Shown here in pieces: positions 1 through 7,978 of a DNA stretch of 64,000 bases. The notes beneath the pieces are model-generated. The model was not told the DNA's origin. It saw only the letters and a program-made list of their open reading frames with translations, and searched no databases. The DNA is from a virus, in the IMG/VR virus record IMGVR_UViG_3300037116_000074, positions 1-64,000 of that record; one strand, written 5' to 3'. Every line of letters begins with the position of its first letter. Position 1 is the stretch's first letter. A program made the position numbers and the translations under genes.

Positions 1-996
1 AATAATAACTTTATTGCGGGTTCGTTGTAAGACTGTTGCTGCTGTGAAATCATTCTCTGTGCCAGTTTTAAAGGCTGTATCTAGTGATAAAATACGTGGC
101 GGTATTAAATCCTCATCCTTAATTTTTTCGATATGTAGCCATTCCCGCTGTACTATGTTACCAGTTGCGATATATGGCTTCTGCTGAAAAGTTCCTGCAA
201 ACATTCGCGGCTTGCTTTCTTTAATTCCTTCTAGGATTTCCTTACTCAGTACGGCGGGCCATAGTGCTTCACCCTTTTGTCTGAATTCTTCATCTTCCTC
301 AGCTAGGGCAGGGAAATTAAATATCGTCCAGTCTTCTACTTTATGCTGTTCTTCGGGATCTAATAACCATCCATGTATATCATCATCACGCCACCTAGTG
401 CCAATAATAACCAAACGTCCATGTGGACATTTAGCATCAGACATCAGCCGGTTATAACATTCTTCTTCATACCATGCGCGGGCGTTCTCACGGAAGGCCT
501 CTGAATCAGCCTCTTCACGTCCTGGTATTAAATCATCAATAATAAATAGATTGGCACCACGACCCGTAATTTGACCACCAATACCAGAGAATAATAGTGA
601 GCCGCCTTGTTTGAATGAGAAGTCAGCCTTGGCATGCGATGACACATCTAAATCCATATGTGGAAAGATGAGCTTGTATGCATCACTCTTAATAATATTG
701 CGACACTTATAACCAAATCTAGTGGCTAATTTTTGTGTACCAGATACTACCATAACTTCAGAGCCTGGATTACGTCCGGCGAAATATGCAGGGAATATAA
801 CTGATGATGTTTCCGACTTACCATGCCTTGGGGGGAATGTAATCATAACCCGCGTAAGTTCACCGCGTTCGACTGCATCCAGAATGGACATCAGTTTTTG
901 TAGGTGCCAGGGGAATTGATATTTTGGTTGGACAGCGCGGGCAAACGAAATTAATTTCGAACTGCACTTTTCAACATAGTCAAAATCAGTCGTCAT
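1..996 (-). CDS. terL: Terminase large subunit (partial, C-terminus beyond window)
   Basis: ATPase-nuclease motor that packages DNA into the prohead through the portal. The 332 visible residues start at ATG 996 and run open to base 1. Walker A is seen as PPRHGKSE (residues 55-62), Walker B as FIIDD (about 151-155), and the first RuvC-like nuclease acidic motif as LSLDTAF (about 303-309, D306). The rest of the nuclease domain is cut off by the window edge. The start overlaps the end of the upstream small-terminase-like gene by 11 bases, as expected for a coupled terminase operon read portal, unknown, TerS, TerL. The Walker motifs make the family call firm. Confidence 0.95.
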   Translation of the reverse strand, partial: MTTDFDYVEKCSSKLISFARAVQPKYQFPWHLQKLMSILDAVERGELTRVMITFPPRHGKSETSSVIFPAYFAGRNPGSEVMVVSGTQKLATRFGYKCRNIIKSDAYKLIFPHMDLDVSSHAKADFSFKQGGSLLFSGIGGQITGRGANLFIIDDLIPGREEADSEAFRENARAWYEEECYNRLMSDAKCPHGRLVIIGTRWRDDDIHGWLLDPEEQHKVEDWTIFNFPALAEEDEEFRQKGEALWPAVLSKEILEGIKESKPRMFAGTFQQKPYIATGNIVQREWLHIEKIKDEDLIPPRILSLDTAFKTGTENDFTAATVLQRTRNKVII

Positions 997-1414
997 GAAT
1001 TGCTTCTAAAATTTGAGCATCAATGCTTTCAATGAGTTTTATATTACTCTGCACCTTGATATTCTCCGGCGCTAGCTGCTGCACTGCAATAAACGTATTC
1101 TGTTGCTGCCTATTGCCACTATATAATTCATATAAATATTTACTTGCAGGAAACCGTTGTTTGTTTTCTGGAGTACTATCAGATGCAACATCTTTAATAA
1201 TATTCAGATATTCAATCGATGCCTTAATCTTAGCCATCACATAAGTCCCAGCGGCCTCATTATCGCTATGCATTAAATTACGACAGGTTCTATCGGGAAT
1301 ACCTAACCACAGCGCCGTCTGAAATTCATTCAGATTATTTTCACCTGCTTCGTGTATTTTACGAAGTAGTTCTGATCGGTTTTGTTCTTCTAGGATTACT
1401 GGTAGGTCAGGCAT
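986..1414 (-). CDS. terS: Terminase small subunit-like DNA-binding protein
   Basis: 142 residues. The N-terminal half (about 25-60) reads as a helix-turn-helix: a Leu-rich helix, then ALWLGIPDRTCRNL, as in DNA-recognition domains of small terminases. The C-terminal half is helical and Gln/Asn-rich. It sits directly upstream of, and overlaps, the large terminase, the normal place for the subunit that recognises packaging sites. No motif separates TerS from another HTH protein, so position carries much of the call. Confidence 0.6.
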   Translation of the reverse strand: MPDLPVILEEQNRSELLRKIHEAGENNLNEFQTALWLGIPDRTCRNLMHSDNEAAGTYVMAKIKASIEYLNIIKDVASDSTPENKQRFPASKYLYELYSGNRQQQNTFIAVQQLAPENIKVQSNIKLIESIDAQILEAIHDD

Positions 1415-1415
1415 G

Positions 1416-1823
1416 TTACACCTGCTCTATACGTCGCTGTTGTTTCAATTCTGGCATCCATGTAATTGTGCAACATGGAGATATATTGTTCAGTACACCT
1501 TCGATTGCTAACGTTAACCCATGATACATTCCACCATCGAACATCCACATACCCAGAATGGGAGGATTGGCATTAAATATTAAACGCCCGTTTTGCATTA
1601 ATTCAACTGATTTCGTGTCTTTCGGGAAATAACCATTTTCATCTGGGATACCGTCATAAACAGTGATTGATCCCGTCCCTTGATGTGTATTTGCTAATGC
1701 TCTCCAGGTGCATGTTCCATGTTCTAGAATATAGAACCCAGCACTTTGAGCGCAGAAAATTTTATTACCTATTGGGGGCCTGGGTAAGTCTACGTGATAG
1801 ATGGGTACTTTGTTTAAGATCAC
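1416..1823 (-). CDS. Hypothetical protein between portal and small terminase
   Basis: 135 residues, not recognised as a characterised family. It looks beta-rich, with conserved-looking blocks (GTGSITVYDGIPDENG, ILGMWMFDGGMYHGLTL, CTITWMP). Its ATG overlaps the portal stop (ATGA, 1820-1823), and one base separates its stop from the next start, so it is made together with the packaging proteins. The closing pattern (GL-x-L...NITW-like) resembles the end of the small protein at 9928-10266, hinting at a shared small beta fold. A head or neck accessory role is possible but unproven. Confidence 0.7.
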   Translation of the reverse strand: MILNKVPIYHVDLPRPPIGNKIFCAQSAGFYILEHGTCTWRALANTHQGTGSITVYDGIPDENGYFPKDTKSVELMQNGRLIFNANPPILGMWMFDGGMYHGLTLAIEGVLNNISPCCTITWMPELKQQRRIEQV

Positions 1824-3538
1824 GAATTCCGCCTTGCCAATGGTGTATTCGGCGCAGCTTGTCCTTCGGCTAATAATTCACCAGCATCAGCTCCTGGTGT
1901 AACAGCTCTGTCTTCAATAGGTTGTGCATCGGGTTCTGGTTGTGAATCTGTACTGGTATCAGTATCTGTAATTGTTGGTTTGTCATCGGATTCTTCAACT
2001 AAATCTAGCTGCTTAGCTAAATATTGCGCTGCAAGTACTGGATCTATCAGTGGTGTCACTGGAATCATAGTAGCTGAACCATCAGCACCTTTACCGCCTG
2101 GTTTACTGTCAGCAGTGGCTTCAACAAATGCTGAAACTAAGAACTGTATTTCCTGTGCATCCGGTAGATATAGCGGTGGGAAGTCTAAGGTAAGTCCGTC
2201 GATGATAGCATCTTCAAATGTTTGCATTAATGGATGACCAGCCTCTCTGGCGGCTTTACAGATTTTCTTAACCAAACAGAGATAACCATATTCTCCATAT
2301 TGCAAGCGTAGTTCTTGTAATAAGTCTAAGAAATCTTCGTCTATGAGTTCAATGACTTTACCGGACATTGTACCTTTAATAGATTCAAGGTCTTTACGTG
2401 CAGTACATATTTGTTCAAAAGTTGTGTGTTTAAGACTAGATACGAAATCATCACTGGCTTTAGCAGCCGCTCCGTTAGTTTCTAATAGGAAGGCATCATG
2501 TCCGGTTGTAGAGGACATACCATCCATACCCTTCTCATCGGCAGACAAGCGAAGTAAATAAGCAGGATCGCGTGGAGTTTTTTCGGTATCATCACCTTGG
2601 GCTTCCGACCTAAAGTCTCCCTTCACAACCAATTGTGGTGCGGAGGCGTATTTTAATCCACGACTATTCTGCGATTTAGCATAGTCGATTTCAACGAAAT
2701 TATTCAGGGCATTTTCCCAGGTGCCTAAACCATCAGGAAATTTACCAGCAGTTAAGTTCTGAATCCAGACACCCTGCAAGAAGCCAAGGCCGTGTACCAT
2801 AGGATTTTGTTTATCGTCGAATGGATATACTACTAGCGCCGTACTGGCTGGTTCATATTTACCGCCATCTACAGGATTCCAATCATGTTCTTTGAGGGGG
2901 AAATAAATTGTTTCTGAGTTTGTATCATGAATTTTTGTATACCAATATTTGAGTCTGGCTTCAATTTTCTCACCATCACGATCTCTGGTCATATTGCGTT
3001 GTAACATTTCAGCACCGCTGACTAAATAGTGCTCCATGATGCCGGTGAGTTCTTCAAATTGATTAAAGATTGGTGTGCAGTATTGAGCTTTCTTAACTTC
3101 AACGACACCCTTAACGGTTTTTTGTTCACCGTTCACGACTTCTAAAAATTTAAATAGAACTAAAGTCGATCCTACAGAACCGCGTTTAACAGTTTCTAGC
3201 ATTTTAACAGGCATTTTAAGTTCCTGTACTAAGGCTTGAACTTTCAGTAAGAAATCTGGATTTTTATGCTTCAAGCGGGGTACATGTCTGCCACCAAATA
3301 GTTTACGGGCGCATAAGCCAGCTATAAAGGATGGAAAATTATGCTGTACAGCTGGACGACGGGTATGTAACGGATTGTAAGAGTTTCCCGTTTTTTCCTC
3401 ATTAAAGCTCAGCTTCATGGCATCATAGAAAGTACCATCAAGCCACCTATCCAGGAGCATGAGTCGTTCAAATCGGGTGTCTTTCATCCAGCGCGGGATA
3501 TCACTAGAGTAGTAATTGTCTTGAATATATTTGTACAT
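1820..3538 (-). CDS. Portal protein
   Basis: 572 residues, the usual size for a dodecameric portal that forms the DNA entry vertex and docks terminase. The N-terminus (RWMKDTRFERLMLLDRWLDG, then a conserved RRPAVQHNFP block near residue 60) and long helical stem-type segments fit portal proteins. The last 90 or so residues are acidic, Pro/Thr/Asp-rich and probably disordered. It is the first gene of the minus-strand packaging operon and overlaps the next gene by ATGA. The call rests on length, composition and position next to both terminase subunits. No catalytic motif is expected. Confidence 0.78.
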   Translation of the reverse strand: MYKYIQDNYYSSDIPRWMKDTRFERLMLLDRWLDGTFYDAMKLSFNEEKTGNSYNPLHTRRPAVQHNFPSFIAGLCARKLFGGRHVPRLKHKNPDFLLKVQALVQELKMPVKMLETVKRGSVGSTLVLFKFLEVVNGEQKTVKGVVEVKKAQYCTPIFNQFEELTGIMEHYLVSGAEMLQRNMTRDRDGEKIEARLKYWYTKIHDTNSETIYFPLKEHDWNPVDGGKYEPASTALVVYPFDDKQNPMVHGLGFLQGVWIQNLTAGKFPDGLGTWENALNNFVEIDYAKSQNSRGLKYASAPQLVVKGDFRSEAQGDDTEKTPRDPAYLLRLSADEKGMDGMSSTTGHDAFLLETNGAAAKASDDFVSSLKHTTFEQICTARKDLESIKGTMSGKVIELIDEDFLDLLQELRLQYGEYGYLCLVKKICKAAREAGHPLMQTFEDAIIDGLTLDFPPLYLPDAQEIQFLVSAFVEATADSKPGGKGADGSATMIPVTPLIDPVLAAQYLAKQLDLVEESDDKPTITDTDTSTDSQPEPDAQPIEDRAVTPGADAGELLAEGQAAPNTPLARRNS

Positions 3539-3573
3539 CGTTAAATTATAACCTTATTTGTGCCTAATCTTAG

Positions 3574-3601
3574 TTGTTTCTGGTATCGATTAACATATAA
3601 T
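3574..3601 (+). promoter_or_regulatory. Promoter for the endolysin gene
   Basis: TTGTTT (3574-3579), 16-base spacer, TATAAT (3596-3601), in the 120-base gap between the divergent portal and endolysin genes. Predicted transcription start is near 3608. Confidence 0.6.
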
Positions 3602-3602
3602 A

Positions 3603-3654
3603 AATCTCATAAGAGGTAACTGCTTTGTATTTTACTAATCTCATAAAAGGTTAC
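3603..3654 (+). repeat. Two near-identical 18-bp direct repeats upstream of the endolysin start
   Basis: AATCTCATAAGAGGTAAC at 3603-3620 and AATCTCATAAAAGGTTAC at 3637-3654 differ at two bases. The second copy supplies the ribosome-binding AAAGG just upstream of the GTG start at 3659. The pair lies immediately downstream of the -10 box, so it could be an operator or a duplicated translation-initiation element. Confidence 0.5.
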
Positions 3655-3658
3655 AATC

Positions 3659-4297
3659 GTGCTATCGCTCAACAACATTAAATTTGATGCTTCGCCTAAT
3701 TTTACACCAAGAGTACTGACTAAACCTCAGTTAATTATATTACATTGTCCGGTTGGCACTATGCAATCAGCTATTAATGTGTTTAAGAACAATCAGACTA
3801 AAGTTTCGGCACATTTTGTCGTTGGTCGGGATGGTTCAGTTGTACAGATGGTCAAATTAACCGATGCCGCCTGGCATGCGATGCACGTCCCTAATTATAT
3901 GAGTTTTGGTATCGAAATGGAAGATCGCTACCTAGTTGGTGGTCAATTAACCCGTGGGTGCATGAATGACCCCACATGGTTTACTGCCGTTGAATTAGAA
4001 ACAACTGCCGAATTAGTTGCTCAGTTAATGAAAGAATTTAATATTCCCTTAGACAAGGTTATGGGCCATAATGACCCATATTTACGCCAATTCGGTAATA
4101 ATCATCAAGACCCAGGCCCTTCGTTCCCGTGGGTGCATTTTAGAAGTATGGTGGCGGCTAATATGAAGTTATTAGAATTAGTCAAACAACAAGCTGTTCA
4201 AGCAACGGCTAGCATAGAATTGGCTGCGGCTAGTATTCTACTATCACCCAAAACCCGCAAACCCCGTGGTCGCCCATTAGGCAAGAGGCGCAAATGA
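3659..4297 (+). CDS. Endolysin: N-acetylmuramoyl-L-alanine amidase (Amidase_2/PGRP)
   Basis: Cleaves the bond between muramic acid and L-Ala in peptidoglycan at lysis. Zinc ligands of the T7-lysozyme-like fold are visible: H29 (LIILHC), H137 (MGHNDPY) and D151 (QDPGPSFPW). The start is GTG 3659 with an AAAGG Shine-Dalgarno. There is no signal peptide and no separate wall-binding domain. The last 13 residues (200-212) are strongly basic and contain an AT-hook-like core, PRGRP. This may act as a cationic tail on anionic envelope polymers or as a nucleic-acid hook. The gene is followed by an overlapping one-TM protein, suggesting a small lysis cassette. Confidence 0.9.
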   Translation: MLSLNNIKFDASPNFTPRVLTKPQLIILHCPVGTMQSAINVFKNNQTKVSAHFVVGRDGSVVQMVKLTDAAWHAMHVPNYMSFGIEMEDRYLVGGQLTRGCMNDPTWFTAVELETTAELVAQLMKEFNIPLDKVMGHNDPYLRQFGNNHQDPGPSFPWVHFRSMVAANMKLLELVKQQAVQATASIELAAASILLSPKTRKPRGRPLGKRRK

Positions 4298-4455
4298 AAA
4301 ATCTAGTAACTTCGATTTTTCCTACTACCATTCTTTTCTTAGTAGTTGTCATCCTATCTGAACCTTGTTCTAAATATCTACGCAAGATTTATACCAATCG
4401 CTATATTAAACACCTCAAGAAATGTTTAGATTTACAGGAAAGTTCCAAGATTTAA
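4294..4455 (+). CDS. Small single-TM protein, possible holin or spanin-like lysis partner
   Basis: 53 residues. ATG 4294 overlaps the endolysin stop (ATGA). Residues 4-22 form one hydrophobic segment, followed by a basic tail (KYLRKIYTNRYIKHLKK). Size, topology and coupling to the amidase suggest a lysis accessory, but there is no family-defining motif. It could equally be an unrelated membrane microprotein. Confidence 0.5.
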   Translation: MKNLVTSIFPTTILFLVVVILSEPCSKYLRKIYTNRYIKHLKKCLDLQESSKI

Positions 4456-4509
4456 TGTGCTATCTGCCAGAGTTCTATATAATTTACATACTTTAGTAAG
4501 GGAGTTTCT

Positions 4510-4812
4510 ATGACAGTTTTAAGGCCAAGTAAGATAGCCACTAAGCAAGAGTTTATTCAAGCTCTGCGCTCTGGTCAGTATGAACAGTGTAACGAAGTAA
4601 TGAAAAATGATGCCGGGCAACGATGTGCTTTAGGTGTGTTTCACGCCATTAGCGGAGATCCAGATGTGAATGACTTCCGCGCTTCTGATATCTTCCCAGC
4701 AAAGGTGTTTAGTAAAATCGCCCTACTTAATGATATCGGCAAAACATTTAATGAAATAGCAGATTTGTTAGAAATCGGTCTATCGGAAGATCTTCAAAGC
4801 TTTCACTATTAA
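4510..4812 (+). CDS. Conserved hypothetical phage protein (RCALGVF family)
   Basis: 100 residues. The pattern GQRCALGVF (about 36-44) and LNDIGKTFNEIADLLE (about 77-92) is a recurrent arrangement in phage and bacterial proteins of unknown function. The good Shine-Dalgarno TAAGGGAG precedes the ATG. It is two bases upstream of the next gene, as first cistron of a short operon leading to the primase. Confidence 0.75.
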   Translation: MTVLRPSKIATKQEFIQALRSGQYEQCNEVMKNDAGQRCALGVFHAISGDPDVNDFRASDIFPAKVFSKIALLNDIGKTFNEIADLLEIGLSEDLQSFHY

Positions 4813-4814
4813 AT

Positions 4815-5252
4815 ATGGCCATAGAAGTAGAAACAGTACCGGCCGGTTTTATACCGGAAGATAAGTACAAGGATTTTCGGGATGTCCGTTGTTGGCTAGC
4901 CCAGCTGTATAAGTACGCCCTGCAAGACCGTAAGCATCTGAAAACAAAGAAAGGCTTGGCCGTTGTTGATGCTGAGCATTTCGCAGTTCCTGCCCAGCAA
5001 TACACTCAAGAAGTTCAAAGCGTAACGACTGCTCTAATAGTTCTGGTATTACAGTTTAACGAAATGAAATGGCGTGATATAGACCTATCAACAACGCCCC
5101 CGCCGAAGATACCAGATTATTTATTATTAGGATTAATTAAACATTCATTGTTTTGTAATGAAGATATTGATACTGTTATCAAAGATGGCTTCAAACTTCG
5201 AACCCCGGAGAAAAAAGTTTTAAAGGAATTTGCCCTTAGGATGTGTGAATGA
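4815..5252 (+). CDS. Hypothetical protein
   Basis: 145 residues, not recognised. Mostly helical by inspection, with a Pro-rich break (TTPPPKIPDY) near residue 95. It overlaps the next gene by ATGA (5249-5252) and lies in a tight operon with the AEP primase downstream, so a replication accessory role is conceivable. Confidence 0.7.
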   Translation: MAIEVETVPAGFIPEDKYKDFRDVRCWLAQLYKYALQDRKHLKTKKGLAVVDAEHFAVPAQQYTQEVQSVTTALIVLVLQFNEMKWRDIDLSTTPPPKIPDYLLLGLIKHSLFCNEDIDTVIKDGFKLRTPEKKVLKEFALRMCE

Positions 5253-5683
5253 AACTTCTATTAGATAAACAGAACAAAACTAATACAATCATTCTGGAGA
5301 AATTCAAGTTAACTAGTGAACAGGCCGGTGTGCTCTATAATTTTTGTAATACAGCATTAAATGTACCAGAAGTGATTGGTGGTATTTATTATCGTGATAT
5401 GCAGTCGCAAGACCATCTGATCGAATTAAATAATCAAATGTTATTCACTTTAGTATATACATTAAAATCTATGTCCTTGCGCTTACCTCTTGGGATTGTA
5501 TATGATACTGATTTAGTACCAATTCAGATGCTTGAAGTTATATTAAAGAAGCCAACTTGGGTGATTCAGTTATTACAATTTCTAGGCCTTCTTCCCCGCT
5601 TTCTACAATTCGGACATATGGAATTTAATCATGCTCCCAAGCCCAGCACACCAGTTTCTGACCCGATTCATCAATCGCCCTGA
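5249..5683 (+). CDS. Hypothetical protein upstream of primase
   Basis: 144 residues, not recognised. Contains a hydrophobic stretch near residues 110-125 (WVIQLLQFLGLLPRFLQF) that could be an amphipathic or membrane-associated helix. Its 3' end overlaps the primase start by 53 bases in another frame. Confidence 0.65.
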   Translation: MKLLLDKQNKTNTIILEKFKLTSEQAGVLYNFCNTALNVPEVIGGIYYRDMQSQDHLIELNNQMLFTLVYTLKSMSLRLPLGIVYDTDLVPIQMLEVILKKPTWVIQLLQFLGLLPRFLQFGHMEFNHAPKPSTPVSDPIHQSP

Positions 5684-6503
5684 TGCTCATGCTCAGCAAT
5701 GGGCAGCACCCACTAGGCATGGCTATAAAGCCGTCTACGAACCGATTTCAGACCAGTTATTTGAAGATCACTTATTAGGTATTACAACTTTAGGAGTATA
5801 TACAACCAGCGCTGAAAACACTTGTCGGTGGCTGTGTATAGATGTGGATTCTGAGCAAGAAGAAGGTGTTATTACTGTTAGGACTTGGCTGGATAGTCAT
5901 GGAATTAGTAGTTTACGTGAGTCTAGGCGATTTGGCCGGTCGGGTCATATCTGGGTATTCTTCGATGCTCCAGTCCCAAGTACAATAACGTTTAATCTTG
6001 CCTGTTATCTGAGATATATCTCAGAATTAACAGCTGATATATTCCCTAAACAAGCTTCCCGTCCCGATAGTAGTTCGCCTGGCAATTTAGTAAGACTTCC
6101 ATTAGGGATGAATCAGAAACGTGATGCCCAAAACTGGGGTTTATTCGATGATTGTTCTAGCCAGGCCGTGGACCAGCAGCTCTTTTGGTTCTTAGAACAG
6201 CCTCTAAATTTGTCAGATAATATACTACATATTTCTAACAAAATACCGCCTCCAGTCGAAAAACCTTCAAAGCGGTCGAAAAGCCTTCAGACTATTAATT
6301 TATTAGCAGAATTCCCTATAGATTGGGGCATGCGTTCGTTACCATCGGGTGAAATTACGACCGGCTGCCCATGTTGTATAGAGTATGGTTTTGATAAAAC
6401 ACAGGATAATCTGTCAATTAAAGCCGATGGTAGCGCTCTGTTTTGCCACGGCGGCTGTAGTTTCGTAGATATTATGCAGTCTTTGCGTAAAGTTAAGATA
6501 TAA
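5631..6503 (+). CDS. Archaeo-eukaryotic-type primase (AEP), TOTE-like, with C-terminal zinc finger
   Basis: Probable replicative primase. 290 residues. The AEP core is seen as GYKAVYEPIS (31-40), the catalytic acidic motif CIDVD (69-73), SGHIWVFF with H106, and NLVRLPLG (152-159). The same order occurs in the primase domain of TOTE-type and related mobile-element AEPs. A C-terminal Cys cluster (C246, C248, C249, C272, C276) with a connecting strand resembles the DNA-sensing zinc ribbon of primases. The helicase partner is not fused but is probably the SF3/D5 ATPase at 62032-63483. The ATG overlaps the previous gene; no strong ribosome site is visible, which suggests coupling. Confidence 0.85.
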   Translation: MLPSPAHQFLTRFINRPDAHAQQWAAPTRHGYKAVYEPISDQLFEDHLLGITTLGVYTTSAENTCRWLCIDVDSEQEEGVITVRTWLDSHGISSLRESRRFGRSGHIWVFFDAPVPSTITFNLACYLRYISELTADIFPKQASRPDSSSPGNLVRLPLGMNQKRDAQNWGLFDDCSSQAVDQQLFWFLEQPLNLSDNILHISNKIPPPVEKPSKRSKSLQTINLLAEFPIDWGMRSLPSGEITTGCPCCIEYGFDKTQDNLSIKADGSALFCHGGCSFVDIMQSLRKVKI

Positions 6504-6504
6504 T
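6499..6504 (+). promoter_or_regulatory. -10 box for the exported Ntn-hydrolase gene
   Basis: Perfect TATAAT spanning the primase stop codon, about 20 bases upstream of the next start. No clear -35 was identified. Confidence 0.35.
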
Positions 6505-6521
6505 ATATTCTATTATCAGGT

Positions 6522-7064
6522 TTGGTGTCCCATTTGAAAGGTTTTCTCCTATTATTTAGCTTCATATCGATAGGGAATTTCCTGTTACCTGCATATTGCA
6601 CAACTATTGCATGGAGTGGTACAGAACTAGCCTGCGACAGTCAATCAACTGGTAGCCATACTAAATACCATAGTGCTGTTCCTAAAATTATGTATAGCAA
6701 AACTAGACATGCTACTATCGCAGCTGCTGGTGATGTATCTGTTACAGCTCCAATTAAGAAATTTTTCATGTCTACCGACAAGCCATTATCAGAGTATAAG
6801 ATACCCGCAACTGCTAGAGATGGCTCTTTTGGTATCCTAATTATTTACGATGATGGTACGGCAGAAATATATTTAGCCAATTTGACAGATCCCGCCCCAG
6901 TTGATGCTCCGTTTGCACTTGGTAGTGGCGAAGATTTTGCGATGGCCGCAATGTTATGCGGTAAAACAGCAGCAGAAGCTGTTGAGATTGCTAAGCAGCT
7001 TGATCTTTATACTGGCGGCCATGTGTCTGTGTTACAGGCTCCTAAAGTAGCTGCAAGCCACTAA
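6522..7064 (+). CDS. Proteasome-like Ntn-hydrolase with signal peptide
   Basis: Member of the phage/bacterial proteasome-subunit-like N-terminal-nucleophile hydrolases. In this family the mature N-terminus is Thr-Thr-Ile-Ala followed by a SD/DSQ motif; here TTIAWSGTELACDSQST begins at residue 27. Downstream family marks are KIMYS, IAAAGD (Gly-Asp), ALGSGEDFAMAAML and AVEIAKQLDLYTGGHV. Unusually a hydrophobic leader (GFLLLFSFISIGNFLLPAYC) precedes the Thr with a plausible signal-peptidase site after AYC, so export would itself create the catalytic N-terminus. No start codon lies next to the Thr, so the leader is genuine. Possible starts are TTG 6522, GTG 6525 or TTG 6534. Substrate unknown. 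The 3' end overlaps the convergent HDAC-family gene by 23 bases. Confidence 0.8.
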   Translation: MVSHLKGFLLLFSFISIGNFLLPAYCTTIAWSGTELACDSQSTGSHTKYHSAVPKIMYSKTRHATIAAAGDVSVTAPIKKFFMSTDKPLSEYKIPATARDGSFGILIIYDDGTAEIYLANLTDPAPVDAPFALGSGEDFAMAAMLCGKTAAEAVEIAKQLDLYTGGHVSVLQAPKVAASH

Positions 7065-7902
7065 TAAATTCAGCATACAAGTTTAAGCCACCTGGACCAT
7101 ACCCGCCCCCACATGTTATTGCAAGGGGTATCTTCCGTACGGTTATTTGCCGTATAGTATCCCACCAGACTTCTATAAGCTCTGCTGCTAACATCTTGCC
7201 ATATTGCCCGAATAGAACATCATCTTGATACCAGTCGGTGCCGATGTTGAGGATGATTTTGTCTACGTTAGTGGGTATACACATAGGAAATACCTGTGGT
7301 GTTGATAGCGTTTCGGTGGTGAAATAAGACCTAGATAACCGTCCAGTTATATCACCATGTTTTTGGAGAATACCTTGGGGATGATGAACATCTATGATGT
7401 TAACCGTATCCCAATGATTATATCGATATTCGTCCCAAGTCCCTCCGCCAAAGTGAAAATCTAAATCTATAATCCCAATAGTTTTACCCTGTTCTAACTG
7501 ATAATCCACCGCCCAGATGATGTCGTTGATTAAGCTATAGGCATATCCTGTATTGGGATATTTCCCGGCATGGTGATAGCCGCCACCAAGGTTGATGCAG
7601 ATGGTGTCGGGAGTTGCAGATTGTAATGCACACATTGTATTAGTGACACGATTAGCTATACAGCATAGTAAGTTTTCGATTTCTAGATTATCCGGATCTA
7701 ATTGCCCTAATTCGAATGTTCGCTTTACATCGCCTAGATTAACTTCAAATTTATCGAAATATTCGAAATGGCATATTCCTTTAATATCAGTTAACTGATA
7801 CTTCTTCGCCAGTTCATGCATCGGCGCAAAGGGCATGCGAACATTAAGTGTTGCCCAGTCAATTGGTGTACAATCTCCGAAAATCTTTAAATTCATACTC
7901 AT
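7042..7902 (-). CDS. Histone deacetylase / acetylpolyamine amidohydrolase family protein
   Basis: Zinc-dependent arginase-fold deacylase. 286 residues with every catalytic element present: the His pair in GGGYHHAG (H110, H111), zinc ligands in IDLDFHFGGGTWD (D148, H150), the third ligand in NIGTDWYQDD (D223), and the transition-state Tyr in CGGGYGP (Y268). An active enzyme is therefore expected. Known family substrates are acetyl-lysine, acetylpolyamines and related amides; the phage substrate is unknown. Expressed on the minus strand between two plus-strand enzyme genes; the start is ATG 7902 or 7896. HDAC-family genes are rare in phages, so acquisition from a bacterium is likely. Confidence 0.92.
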   Translation of the reverse strand: MSMNLKIFGDCTPIDWATLNVRMPFAPMHELAKKYQLTDIKGICHFEYFDKFEVNLGDVKRTFELGQLDPDNLEIENLLCCIANRVTNTMCALQSATPDTICINLGGGYHHAGKYPNTGYAYSLINDIIWAVDYQLEQGKTIGIIDLDFHFGGGTWDEYRYNHWDTVNIIDVHHPQGILQKHGDITGRLSRSYFTTETLSTPQVFPMCIPTNVDKIILNIGTDWYQDDVLFGQYGKMLAAELIEVWWDTIRQITVRKIPLAITCGGGYGPGGLNLYAEFISGLQLL

Positions 7903-7933
7903 AATCTTAAACTACATTAACTTAGTTAGTCAA

Positions 7934-7939
7934 TATAAT
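7934..7939 (+). promoter_or_regulatory. -10 box for the sedolisin gene
   Basis: TATAAT in the 76-base gap between the divergent HDAC-family and sedolisin genes, about 40 bases before the GTG start. On the other strand TTGACT (complement of 7928-7933) could serve as -35 for the HDAC-family gene. Confidence 0.45.
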
Positions 7940-7978
7940 TTGCTATCATTAACATATGAAATTTACAGGAGTCCGTTT

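Noticed and set aside
212-919. Plus-strand ORFs inside the terminase region
   Set aside because: Antisense shadows of the large terminase, whose Walker and nuclease motifs are on the minus strand.
7835-7978. Longer sedolisin beginning at ATG 7835
   Set aside because: The extra 48 residues run through the promoter and the antisense HDAC start; GTG 7979 has the ribosome site.
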